A DNA stretch of 64,000 nucleotides from Pseudidiomarina atlantica. Lineage in GTDB: Bacteria; Pseudomonadota; Gammaproteobacteria; Enterobacterales; Alteromonadaceae. The stretch lies in contig NZ_JPIN01000001.1 of NCBI RefSeq assembly GCF_000753735.1, positions 186,001-250,000 on the forward strand, given 5' to 3'. Both the position numbers and the translations under genes were made by a program. Shown here in pieces: positions 56,527 to 64,000 of this stretch (within the stretch, counting starts at the first letter, position 1; every line of letters begins with the position of its first letter). The notes beneath the pieces are model-generated. The model was not told where the DNA came from, searched no databases, and worked only from the letters and a program-made list of their open reading frames with translations.

Positions 56527-57657
56527 TTAAACGCGCAAGTCATTCGCAACAGCATAGACTGCGCTGAGCACATCTGCACCTAATTGTGCGCTGCGATTCG
56601 CCGACCAGCCGAAGTCTGCATCTGGCAGGTTGGCATTATCTTTGAAAGGCATCTCTAATGTGAAGGCTAAACAGTCGAAACGCTCTGCCACTGCGTTACT
56701 TGCCACCGTAAGATTAGCTTCGCCTGGTTGGTCCACCTCGTAGCCAAATTCAGTTTGAAACTCTGGGGTGATGGCAAGTAGCGTTGCTTTGAATTTTTCA
56801 GCAAGTTTTTCATGGCGTTCGTTGTAGCAAGGCACGCCTTCACAACCCGCTAAGAAATTGTAGGGCAGGTTTTCATCACCGTGAATGTCGAGATATAAAT
56901 CAACGCCAGTCTCTTGCATCGCGTTGAGAACATGAAACACCTCAGGGCTGCGTTCGAGCGAAGGTGCTTGCCACTCCCGGTTGAGGTTGACCCCCACCGC
57001 ATTGGTGCGCAAGTGGCCCCGGACACTGCCATCTGGGTTCATGTTAGGAACTACATAAAAGACGTTATCTTGCAGCAACTTACGCACTGCGCCGTCTTCA
57101 TCATCAAGTAAACGACCTAACATGCCCTCGATAAACCATTCAGCCATTGATTCACCTGGATGCTGGCGTGCGGTGACCCAAATCTTTTGTTTGCGCTCAT
57201 CGGGTTCACCAATGACTAACAGATTCAAATCACGGCCATCAAGCGTTTGTCCCAGCAAAACATGTTCAACTAGGCTAGATTGTTGTGCCCAATGAATTAA
57301 ATCTTGATGACGCTCATACGAATACGGCGTGAAATAGGCAAAGTAGACACTTTCTTGCTCCAACGTATGACGAATCGTAAGGGTTTTTCCATCATAGCTG
57401 GTAGGCACGCGAAACCAAGTTTCACGGTCATACGAGGCAACCGCTGAGTAATCCTGCCAACCATCCGGATAAGCAGACCCTCCGGCATTGGTAATGTTCA
57501 TCACATGTTCAGTGCCTAATTCGCCATAAAGCTTAAAGTGAAACCACTGATAAAAATCAGACTGATGGTCTTGGCGAATTTTAAGTTCGATGGCGGCAGG
57601 ATCTTCAGCCTTCACGACTTCGATGTTGCCACTATCAAATTGCGCAGTAATTAGCAT
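56527..57657 (-). CDS. M14-family cytosolic carboxypeptidase
   Basis: A 376-residue cytoplasmic metallocarboxypeptidase. An N-terminal beta domain (about 1-130) precedes the M14 catalytic domain with zinc ligands in ARQHPGESMAEWF (H and E) and DIHGDENLPYN (H), the substrate Arg/Asn in NAVGVNLNREWQ, and catalytic Glu in FTLEMPFKD. This plan equals the bacterial cytosolic carboxypeptidases related to eukaryotic AGBL/CCP, which remove C-terminal residues such as Glu. The true substrate is unknown. It is monocistronic. Confidence 0.9.
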   Translation of the reverse strand: MLITAQFDSGNIEVVKAEDPAAIELKIRQDHQSDFYQWFHFKLYGELGTEHVMNITNAGGSAYPDGWQDYSAVASYDRETWFRVPTSYDGKTLTIRHTLEQESVYFAYFTPYSYERHQDLIHWAQQSSLVEHVLLGQTLDGRDLNLLVIGEPDERKQKIWVTARQHPGESMAEWFIEGMLGRLLDDEDGAVRKLLQDNVFYVVPNMNPDGSVRGHLRTNAVGVNLNREWQAPSLERSPEVFHVLNAMQETGVDLYLDIHGDENLPYNFLAGCEGVPCYNERHEKLAEKFKATLLAITPEFQTEFGYEVDQPGEANLTVASNAVAERFDCLAFTLEMPFKDNANLPDADFGWSANRSAQLGADVLSAVYAVANDLRV

Positions 57658-57682
57658 GTTGTAATCCTTTAATTCGAGAAAA

Positions 57683-57706
57683 CAAAAGCGCCGATTGGCG
57701 CTTTTG
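57683..57706. terminator. Terminator after the GAPDH gene
   Basis: Perfect 10-base arms CAAAAGCGCC and GGCGCTTTTG with a 4-base loop (GATT). It lies 17 bases past the gap gene on the minus strand. Confidence 0.85.
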
Positions 57707-57723
57707 CTGTGATTGAAAAAGTC

Positions 57724-59169
57724 TTATTTAGGCAAATTGGTAAGTTCTTGCCCTGCCATCTTTTCAGCAACACGAATCACCTGACAGCTGTAACCGAACT
57801 CATTGTCGTACCAAACGTAAAGTACGGCACGATCTTCATCAACGATGGTTGCTTGTGAGTCAACCACACCTGCGTAACGCGAACCTACCAAATCGGTGGA
57901 TACAATTTCGGTTGAAGCAGTGAAATCAATCTGCGCTTGCAAATCTGAGTGGAGAGCTTGGTCACGCAAGAAAGCATTGATTTCATCTTTGCTGGTTGCC
58001 TTTTGCAGATTCAAATTCATGATCGCCATTGAAACGTTCGGCGTTGGCACGCGAATCGCGTTCCCGGTTAATTTACCAGCTAACTCTGGCAAGGCTTTCG
58101 CTACTGCTTTTGCTGCACCAGTTGAGGTTAAGACCATGTTCAAGGGTGCAGAACGGCCACGACGTTCGGCTTTGTGATAATTATCGATGAGATTTTGATC
58201 ATTGGTGTACGAGTGCACAGTTTCAACGTGACCATTGCGGATACCATAGTGGTCATTGATGACTTTCAACACTGGCGTGATGGCGTTGGTCGTGCAACTT
58301 GCGGCACTAACAATCAAATCTTCTGGTGCGATATCTTGGTGGTTGACACCGTACACGATATTTTTGATGGCACCTTTTGACGGAGCAGTCAGCAATACTT
58401 TCTTGACGCCTTTTGACTTCAAGTGCAGCCCTAAACCTTCTTCGTCTTTCCAAATACCCGTGTTGTCGATAACAATGGCATCGTTGATCCCATATTGTGT
58501 GTAGTCGACTTGATCAGGGCCATCTGAATAAATAACCTTAATACTGGTACCGTTGGCTTTGATCGCACAATTTTCATGATCAACCGTGATGGAACCATTG
58601 AATGGGCCATGAATCGAATCACGACGTAATAGACTCGCGCGTTTCTCTAAATCACCGTCGCGACCACCGCGAACCACGATCGCACGCAATCGCATTTTAT
58701 TATTGCTACCGTTACGCTCAATCAATAAACGCGCTAACAAGCGGCCAATGCGACCGAAGCCATAAAGCACAACATCAGTGGTTGGAATTTCATCGACCTT
58801 GTCGATGATTTCTTCCAGCTCTGCTTTTAGGTAATCTTCGATAGAAGCACCCTTGCCGGCGTCTTTATGCAAGTAATTGAAAGCCAATTTACCTAAGTCA
58901 ATGCGCGCCGGTGCAAGTTTCATCTTGCTGATGGCCTCGATGAACGGGAAGCTCTCACGCAAGCGCAGCTTCACCCCTTCATGCCGGCGGATCAGACGAT
59001 GCGCTTTGATGATGTTGATGGTATCAACGTTTAACAGTGAACGGCCATAGACCAAAATTTCAACACCGTAGTTACGATACAGACGGCCTAAAATAGGTTG
59101 CATCATTTCAGCGTATTCCTGGCGTTCCTGCCAGCTTTGAAGCGTCAGATCCTGCTGTTGGTCACTCAT
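57724..59169 (-). CDS. gap: Glyceraldehyde-3-phosphate dehydrogenase, N-terminally extended
   Basis: A 481-residue GAPDH, about 140 residues longer than the usual 330-340. The NAD(P)-binding motif YGFGRIGRLLARLL starts only at about residue 136; the catalytic Cys is in AASCTTNAITP and the phosphate-binding loop follows. The N-terminal 130 residues (QERQEYAEMMQPILGRLYRNYGVEILVYGRSLLN...) are helical and belong to the protein, because the start has no in-frame alternative near residue 120. Such long forms are known in marine gammaproteobacteria. It reads divergently from pyruvate kinase across a 170-base region. Confidence 0.9.
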   Translation of the reverse strand: MSDQQQDLTLQSWQERQEYAEMMQPILGRLYRNYGVEILVYGRSLLNVDTINIIKAHRLIRRHEGVKLRLRESFPFIEAISKMKLAPARIDLGKLAFNYLHKDAGKGASIEDYLKAELEEIIDKVDEIPTTDVVLYGFGRIGRLLARLLIERNGSNNKMRLRAIVVRGGRDGDLEKRASLLRRDSIHGPFNGSITVDHENCAIKANGTSIKVIYSDGPDQVDYTQYGINDAIVIDNTGIWKDEEGLGLHLKSKGVKKVLLTAPSKGAIKNIVYGVNHQDIAPEDLIVSAASCTTNAITPVLKVINDHYGIRNGHVETVHSYTNDQNLIDNYHKAERRGRSAPLNMVLTSTGAAKAVAKALPELAGKLTGNAIRVPTPNVSMAIMNLNLQKATSKDEINAFLRDQALHSDLQAQIDFTASTEIVSTDLVGSRYAGVVDSQATIVDEDRAVLYVWYDNEFGYSCQVIRVAEKMAGQELTNLPK

Positions 59170-59259
59170 GCGATTACCTTTGCGTTAAAGAGGAAAACAG
59201 TTAAACGGAAAAAATCGAGCGCTATTGTACTGAAAAGACCTCCGAAGTACCAGAAAGTG

Positions 59260-59287
59260 TCGACCGCATTTCTCAGCGTGCTACAAT
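59260..59287 (+). promoter_or_regulatory. Possible pykA promoter
   Basis: TCGACC (59260-59265), a 16-base spacer and TACAAT (59282-59287) lie about 50 bases upstream of the pykA ATG in the divergent region shared with gap. The -35 is a weak match, so this is tentative. Confidence 0.4.
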
Positions 59288-59338
59288 TCGCGACACACAA
59301 TATTGCAGTCATTATCTTGCTGTCCAAAGGAGCTCTTT

Positions 59339-60775
59339 ATGTTACGCCGTACCAAAATAGTCACAACGCTTGGCCCCGCTACTGATAATCCAGCCACTTT
59401 AGAGGCCTTAATCAAAGCTGGTGCAAACGTGGTGCGGTTGAACTTCTCCCATGGCAAAGCGGATGATCACAAACAACGGGCGAAGTTGGTACGTGATATC
59501 TGCGCGCGACTCGGGACTCACGTGGCGATCTTAGGTGATTTGCAAGGTCCCAAGATTCGCATCGCAAAGTTTGTTCACGACCATGTCACGCTCGACGAAG
59601 GCGACACCTTTACCCTCGATGCAGCGATGGCAAGCGATGCCGGCACTGGACAAGCGGTAGGTATTGATTACAAAGAATTGCCGCAAGATGTTAAACCTGA
59701 AGATATCCTACTTTTAGATGACGGGCGGGTTCGGCTCAAAGTGGACCGTGTTGAAGGCTCAAAAGTCATCACCACCGTGATTGTTGGCGGTAAGCTATCG
59801 AATAATAAGGGTATCAACCGACTCGGTGGTGGCCTCTCCGCGGCGGCGTTAACGGAAAAAGATTACCAAGATATTAAACTCGCTGCAGAAATCGGCGTGG
59901 ATTATCTTGCCGTATCTTTCCCGCGTTCGAGTGCCGATATGCATGAAGCACGTCGACTTTTACGCGCTGCCAACGGCACGGGCATGTTATGTGCCAAAAT
60001 TGAGCGGGCTGAAGCTGTTGCAACTGATGCAGCGCTAGACGATATCATTCGTGCTTCTGAAGCGGTCATGGTAGCGCGCGGTGATCTAGGTGTTGAAATC
60101 GGCGATGCCCAATTGGTCGGTAAACAGAAACTCATCATTAAACGCGCCCGTCAGCTCAATAAGGTTGTGATTACGGCAACGCAAATGATGGAAACTATGA
60201 TCGAAAACCCAATGCCAACCCGCGCAGAAGTGATGGATGTGGCGAACGCCGTGCTAGACGGTACCGATGCAGTGATGCTATCGGCAGAAACTGCAGCAGG
60301 GAAATATCCGGTAGCGACCGTCAAAGCCATGGCGGAGATTTGTCTAGGTGCCGAAACGCACCCCGCGGCGCGGCTAGACAATAGCGAACTGGAGGAAACC
60401 TTTACTAATACGCAAGAAGCGACCGCAATCACCGCAATGTATGCCGCGACTCATTTAGCCGGCGTAAAAGCCATCATCGCCTTAACCGAGTCTGGCACCA
60501 CTGCCAAATTGATGTCACGAATTCATACCATTTTGCCAATCTTCTCTCTGTCACGGCATCCAGATAGCCGCAATCGTTGCGCGCTGTACCGAGGAGTTTA
60601 TCCTATCGCGTTTGATTCGACTAAAAGCAAGCCCGAAGCGCTGATTCGCGATGCGATTAACGAAATCAAAGCGCGTGGACATGTGGTACCAGGTGATCTT
60701 GTAATCCTTACCCATGGTGATGTGATGGAAACCGTTGGTTCCACCAACACCTGTAAGATTATTGAAGTCCGCTAG
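59339..60775 (+). CDS. pykA: Pyruvate kinase
   Basis: A 478-residue pyruvate kinase which makes pyruvate and ATP from phosphoenolpyruvate. [15 protein letters not shown] at the N-terminus, [10 protein letters not shown], the active-site region [12 protein letters not shown] and [10 protein letters not shown], and the C-terminal domain with [14 protein letters not shown] are as in PykA of E. coli. The start at 59339 has AAGGAG 7 bases upstream; an in-frame ATG at 59303 is not favoured. The 3' end overlaps the convergent DUF6279 gene by 4 bases. Confidence 0.96.
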   Translation: MLRRTKIVTTLGPATDNPATLEALIKAGANVVRLNFSHGKADDHKQRAKLVRDICARLGTHVAILGDLQGPKIRIAKFVHDHVTLDEGDTFTLDAAMASDAGTGQAVGIDYKELPQDVKPEDILLLDDGRVRLKVDRVEGSKVITTVIVGGKLSNNKGINRLGGGLSAAALTEKDYQDIKLAAEIGVDYLAVSFPRSSADMHEARRLLRAANGTGMLCAKIERAEAVATDAALDDIIRASEAVMVARGDLGVEIGDAQLVGKQKLIIKRARQLNKVVITATQMMETMIENPMPTRAEVMDVANAVLDGTDAVMLSAETAAGKYPVATVKAMAEICLGAETHPAARLDNSELEETFTNTQEATAITAMYAATHLAGVKAIIALTESGTTAKLMSRIHTILPIFSLSRHPDSRNRCALYRGVYPIAFDSTKSKPEALIRDAINEIKARGHVVPGDLVILTHGDVMETVGSTNTCKIIEVR

Positions 60776-61641
60776 GCACTGAAATCTTGCGCGATATCCG
60801 TAACAAGTTCGCGATAATCAGCGAGCTTGTTACGAATGCGCCGCTTTTGTTCAACACTTAGCGTTGCATACATGGCAACAAAAAACTCGATGGTCATTGC
60901 TCGGCTGTACTGACTGCTTTGTTGCAGCTCTTCACTGCGCCACTGCTCCGGGTTGGTCATGAGTCGTTCAATAGAGCGACTGAAATCCTCTGCTTGTGGG
61001 TCTTGCAGTGTTTGCTCAAAAGCGTCGAGCCAAGCTACTTGATAGGCATACCACAAGTCATCGTTACTTTCCCGCTGCGCCATCCACCGGTGTAGTAGCC
61101 GTAATTGCTCAGGCTCTAAGCGTCCAAGCCACTCCTCGGCCCGCTCGATAGTGCGTTGAAATCGTTCGCGTTGCCGTTCGCGCGGGTCGGCGTTCTGATC
61201 TTCTTCGCGTTCGCGCGCAAGGTCTTTACGTAGTTTCGCCACCAGTTGCTCACGCTGAGTCTGGTCTAAGCGTGGCAGGTAAAGTTGCGCATAAGGCTCC
61301 GCTTGCTGCCGTATGACCCGCCAAAAGCCATACGCTTGGTCAGCATAGGTGTTGAGTTGTTGCGCATCGATGCGGTCGTTTTCAACCGCGTCGATCAGCT
61401 TAGTCAAGAAAGCGGCATATGCCGGCATCTGTGTTTGTGCATGCCATTGGTGTAACGCGTCGATACTGGCTGAAACCTCCCCGGCTAACGGGTCATCAAG
61501 AGCAACGTACTTGCCAAGTTGATATTCGAGGTAGGTATCAGCGAAGCGGTAACCAAACTGTGTTGAACAGCCGCTAAATAGAAGTGTGACAACGATGATT
61601 GTTAGCAGTTTAAGACTTACCGTTCGCATCGTTATCAGCAC
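60772..61641 (-). CDS. DUF6279 family lipoprotein
   Basis: A 289-residue lipoprotein (lipobox FSGC, Cys25) with helices and many Arg, Gln and Glu residues. The block [26 protein letters not shown] fits the DUF6279 family found in Pseudomonas and Alteromonadales. The function is unknown. The start may be the fifth codon (61629). It is 11 bases downstream of the response regulator, so it may be in its operon. Confidence 0.82.
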   Translation of the reverse strand: MLITMRTVSLKLLTIIVVTLLFSGCSTQFGYRFADTYLEYQLGKYVALDDPLAGEVSASIDALHQWHAQTQMPAYAAFLTKLIDAVENDRIDAQQLNTYADQAYGFWRVIRQQAEPYAQLYLPRLDQTQREQLVAKLRKDLAREREEDQNADPRERQRERFQRTIERAEEWLGRLEPEQLRLLHRWMAQRESNDDLWYAYQVAWLDAFEQTLQDPQAEDFSRSIERLMTNPEQWRSEELQQSSQYSRAMTIEFFVAMYATLSVEQKRRIRNKLADYRELVTDIAQDFSA

Positions 61642-61652
61642 CCCTTGAGTGA

Positions 61653-62480
61653 TTAGGAATTAAGAATCAGCTTTTTGATCCGTTCCTTGTAGCTACGACT
61701 GACTTTTAGTTCTTTGCCATTTTTCAGAATGATGTGGTACTCACCATTTTGCCGGCTACAGAGTTTTTCGATTTGGTCTAAATTCACGATTGCCGAACGA
61801 TGAATGCGTTGGAACCGTGTCGGATTTAGCTCATCTTCCAATTCTTTCATGGTACGACGCAAAATATGCGTTTCGTTGTCCGCGTGAATACACATGTAAT
61901 CACCGGCCGCATCAATCCATTCGATTGACTGAATCGCTACGCGCGTGATCTCGCCACTTTCTTTAATCGCAATGTGCTCGGGATAACGTGCAGCACCAAA
62001 ATCTTGGTCATCAGCGAGCTTTTTCAGAATAGCCTCGCAATCTTCACCGGTGGCATCTGCCAACAAATTAAGCATACGTTGCTGTTGCTGATTACGTTCA
62101 CGCTGAGCCAGATTTTTTTCAACACGATGCAGTGTTTGCGCCAGACGTTCATGGTCGACTGGCTTTAGCAGATAGTCAATAGCGCGCACTTCAAACGCTT
62201 TGATGGCGTACTGGTCATAAGCCGTGACAAATACCACGATAGGTAATGGAACGCCGCGCGCTTGCACTTCTCGCATGAGCTCAAAGCCATTCATTCCAGG
62301 CATTTGAATGTCGAGAAATACCAGATCAGGTTGCAACTCGACGATCGTCTCGAGTGCTTGCCGAGCGTTTGGGCACTCTTCTAGTAGTTCAACTTGCGGA
62401 AATTCTTGCAAACGCACAGCAAGACCGCGCCGTGCGAGTGATTCATCGTCGACAATTAGGGTACGAATGTGTTGACTCAT
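61653..62480 (-). CDS. LytTR-family response regulator
   Basis: A 275-residue protein: receiver domain (LIVDDESLARRGL; phospho-acceptor Asp57 in LVFLDIQMPGMNG; TAYDQYAIKAFEVRAIDYLLKPV) and a C-terminal LytTR DNA-binding domain (about 170-272, containing IEWIDAAGDYMCIHAD and FQRIHRSAIVNLDQIEKL). It is of the BtsR/YehT type. It overlaps the histidine kinase gene by 4 bases; the pair forms a two-component system whose signal is unknown. Confidence 0.93.
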   Translation of the reverse strand: MSQHIRTLIVDDESLARRGLAVRLQEFPQVELLEECPNARQALETIVELQPDLVFLDIQMPGMNGFELMREVQARGVPLPIVVFVTAYDQYAIKAFEVRAIDYLLKPVDHERLAQTLHRVEKNLAQRERNQQQQRMLNLLADATGEDCEAILKKLADDQDFGAARYPEHIAIKESGEITRVAIQSIEWIDAAGDYMCIHADNETHILRRTMKELEDELNPTRFQRIHRSAIVNLDQIEKLCSRQNGEYHIILKNGKELKVSRSYKERIKKLILNS

Positions 62481-63556
62481 TTAGCCTCAACCTGTTCAAA
62501 AGGTATGCGAATCTCGATACGCATGCCATGCGGTTTGTTAGTAGATAATGTAAATGAGTAACTCTTCCCATACAAGGCTTGTAATCGGTCGCGGGTATTT
62601 GCAAGACCAACACCGCCGGCTTTTTGTAATAGCTTTTCTGGTTCTGCACAGCCAGGACCGTTATCAGAAATAACCAGAACCAGATCATCGCCTTCGCGTC
62701 TGGCTTGAATAGCAATCACCCCACCGTCTTCAAGTTTAGCAATCGCATATTTAATTGAGTTCTCTATTAATGGCTGTAAAAACAGACTCGGAACCATTGC
62801 TTTTTCGGCTTCAGCGGTAATATCAATTGCAACTTGTAAACGCTCATCAAAACGCACTTTCTCGATATCGAGATAAAGCATTAATGCGTCAATTTCGCGT
62901 TGCAATGGAATTTTCTTAATCGGCTCGTTATCAAGTGAGAAGCGCAAAAAGGAACTCAACTTGGTCATCATACGATTCGCTAGATCATTCTCTTTGATCA
63001 AAATCAGCGTAGAAATCGCATTCAAGGTGTTAAACAAAAAGTGCGGGTTAAGCTGATAACGCAGCATTTTCAGTTGTGCCTGATGCGCCATCGAGGTTGC
63101 CATCAAGGCTTTTTGTTTTTCGTCTTGCAACATCTGATAGTACTTGATGCCAAAGTACAGGCCACTCCAACTGAGCATGATGTAAAATTTGGCGAGAGCA
63201 TTTTTAAAATAGAACCAGTTACTCTCTGGACGGAAGCCAAATTTATAGACTTCCCAATAAGTAGCGTTATCAATGACCGCCCAAATACTAGCGCTGACAT
63301 AAGATGCACCCAAGACAACAAAGATGAGCAGCCATGGCGGGCGTTCCCAAATGCGGCGATACAAATAGCGTAGTGGAACCGTTAACAGAAACCCTGCATA
63401 AGCGCCTAGCAGTATGATCAGTACATACACGGCACGCATTTCGTGCATCAGTGAACCGATATAGTGAACCAGCGCATAGCCAAACCAGCCTGCGGCTTGG
63501 AGAACCCAGAAAAATCGGTTGCGGTCGTCTAGAAATGCCTGCCAACGTGTGATCAT
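62477..63556 (-). CDS. LytS-like sensor histidine kinase
   Basis: A 359-residue kinase. Four or so N-terminal helices (residues about 15-35, 42-62, 75-95 and 122-140), then a His-kinase domain of the LytS/YehU type: LRYQLNPHFLFNTLNAIS with phospho-His172, and ATPase-like C-terminus (LIENSIKYAI, ISDNGPGC, VGLANTRDRLQALYG). It lacks GAF or PAS sensing domains, so the ligand is unknown. It is coupled to the LytTR regulator. Confidence 0.92.
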   Translation of the reverse strand: MITRWQAFLDDRNRFFWVLQAAGWFGYALVHYIGSLMHEMRAVYVLIILLGAYAGFLLTVPLRYLYRRIWERPPWLLIFVVLGASYVSASIWAVIDNATYWEVYKFGFRPESNWFYFKNALAKFYIMLSWSGLYFGIKYYQMLQDEKQKALMATSMAHQAQLKMLRYQLNPHFLFNTLNAISTLILIKENDLANRMMTKLSSFLRFSLDNEPIKKIPLQREIDALMLYLDIEKVRFDERLQVAIDITAEAEKAMVPSLFLQPLIENSIKYAIAKLEDGGVIAIQARREGDDLVLVISDNGPGCAEPEKLLQKAGGVGLANTRDRLQALYGKSYSFTLSTNKPHGMRIEIRIPFEQVEAK

Positions 63557-63700
63557 AGTGACTCAAATCCTGTTCATAACGTTTTGATTATACCTTTTAC
63601 CATGATGAATGTGCCGCTCATTTATCGCATTCAGCCCACTGTATAGCTTGTTCAACGCATGCTAAGATGCTGCTCATCGCAGTTCGACTCCGAGGTTCCA

Positions 63701-64000
63701 GTGTTACATTACGCCGTCACGCCGATCGATCCCAAAGGACATCAATTCGCAGTTCAACTTAGTATTCCCGCTACCGACGCTGACTTTATCGAACTTACGA
63801 TGCCGGCCTGGATCCCCGGTAGTTACATGATTCGCGACTTTGCCCGCAATGTGCTCGATCTGCGCGCCGAAGCAGATGGTACTGAACTGGCGGTGACCGT
63901 AGTTGATAAGCAAACATGGCGTATTCAGAACCATGGGCAAGCCGTTACTGTTACTTATCTTGTTTATGCATTTGATCTAAGCGTGCGCAGCGCCTACCTT
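63701..64000 (+). CDS. M61 family glycyl aminopeptidase (partial)
   Basis: The first 100 codons of a gene cut by the right edge. It was read by translation from the GTG at 63701, with GAGG 6 bases upstream. The sequence LHYAVTPIDPKGHQFAVQLSIP and MPAWIPGSYMIRDFARNVLDL is the N-terminal domain signature of M61 peptidases (glycyl aminopeptidase type). The zinc site lies beyond the window. It is divergent from the histidine kinase gene. Confidence 0.85.
   Translation, partial: MLHYAVTPIDPKGHQFAVQLSIPATDADFIELTMPAWIPGSYMIRDFARNVLDLRAEADGTELAVTVVDKQTWRIQNHGQAVTVTYLVYAFDLSVRSAYL

Overview
The window looks like chromosomal DNA of a marine gammaproteobacterium, most likely Alteromonadales and probably Idiomarinaceae. 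That is an inference from how the proteins read and from gene orders shared with Enterobacterales, Vibrio and Shewanella (uspE-ttcA, pyrD-zapC, lonH/ycbZ-fabA-rmf, prc-proQ-msrC, nfeD-qmcA, ccoNOQP-fixH-ccoI-ccoS). No database search was run. There is one RNA gene, an initiator tRNA-Met at 36427-36503.

Layout. Positions 1-4054 hold rluE (partial), a membrane protein, bax, ttcA and uspE. Positions 4119-11220 are a minus-strand cytochrome cbb3 oxidase locus (ccoNOQP, then fixH-ccoI-ccoS and a SafE-type exporter). Positions 11398-18160 are plus-strand: a small lipoprotein, nfeD-qmcA, and an RND efflux adaptor and pump with a secreted SRPBCC protein.

Positions 18328-26247 hold a complete-looking filamentous (inovirus) prophage of about 7.9 kb. 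It lies between two half-degenerate copies of the dif site, so it is a XerCD-dependent, CTX-type element without an integrase. Gene order: a leftward XRE-type regulator; an operator cluster; three tiny or unknown early genes; replication initiator (gII/X type); probable ssDNA-binding protein; a minor coat candidate; pVIII major coat; a 22-residue peptide; pIII-like adhesin; a compact acyltransferase-3; pVI-like protein; Zot/pI; an unknown small gene; an intergenic hairpin region; and a second HTH regulator. The acyltransferase sits between pIII and pVI and shares TAATG start/stop overlaps with both, so it is part of the virion-assembly operon. The regulator at attL reads through the attachment site, so its C-terminus differs between the free phage and the prophage. 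No secretin (pIV) gene is present.

The dif site implies that this is the replication terminus. The coding strand bias agrees: most genes right of dif are on the minus strand, and the genes immediately left of it are on the plus strand.

Right of the prophage are a TraB/GumN protein, lonH-fabA-rmf with a recognisable FabR/FadR-type control region, a rlmKL-glutaredoxin-uup-DUF3466 operon, tRNA-fMet, cpdB-zapC-pyrD, a large NAD-glutamate dehydrogenase, pepN, Na+-coupled transporters (NhaC, SNF, AGCS), prc-proQ-msrC, an M14 carboxypeptidase, an N-terminally extended GAPDH divergent from pyruvate kinase, a DUF6279 lipoprotein, a LytTR-type two-component system, and the start of an M61 peptidase. 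Abundant Na+-coupled transport and amino-acid/peptide catabolism fit a marine, proteolytic lifestyle.
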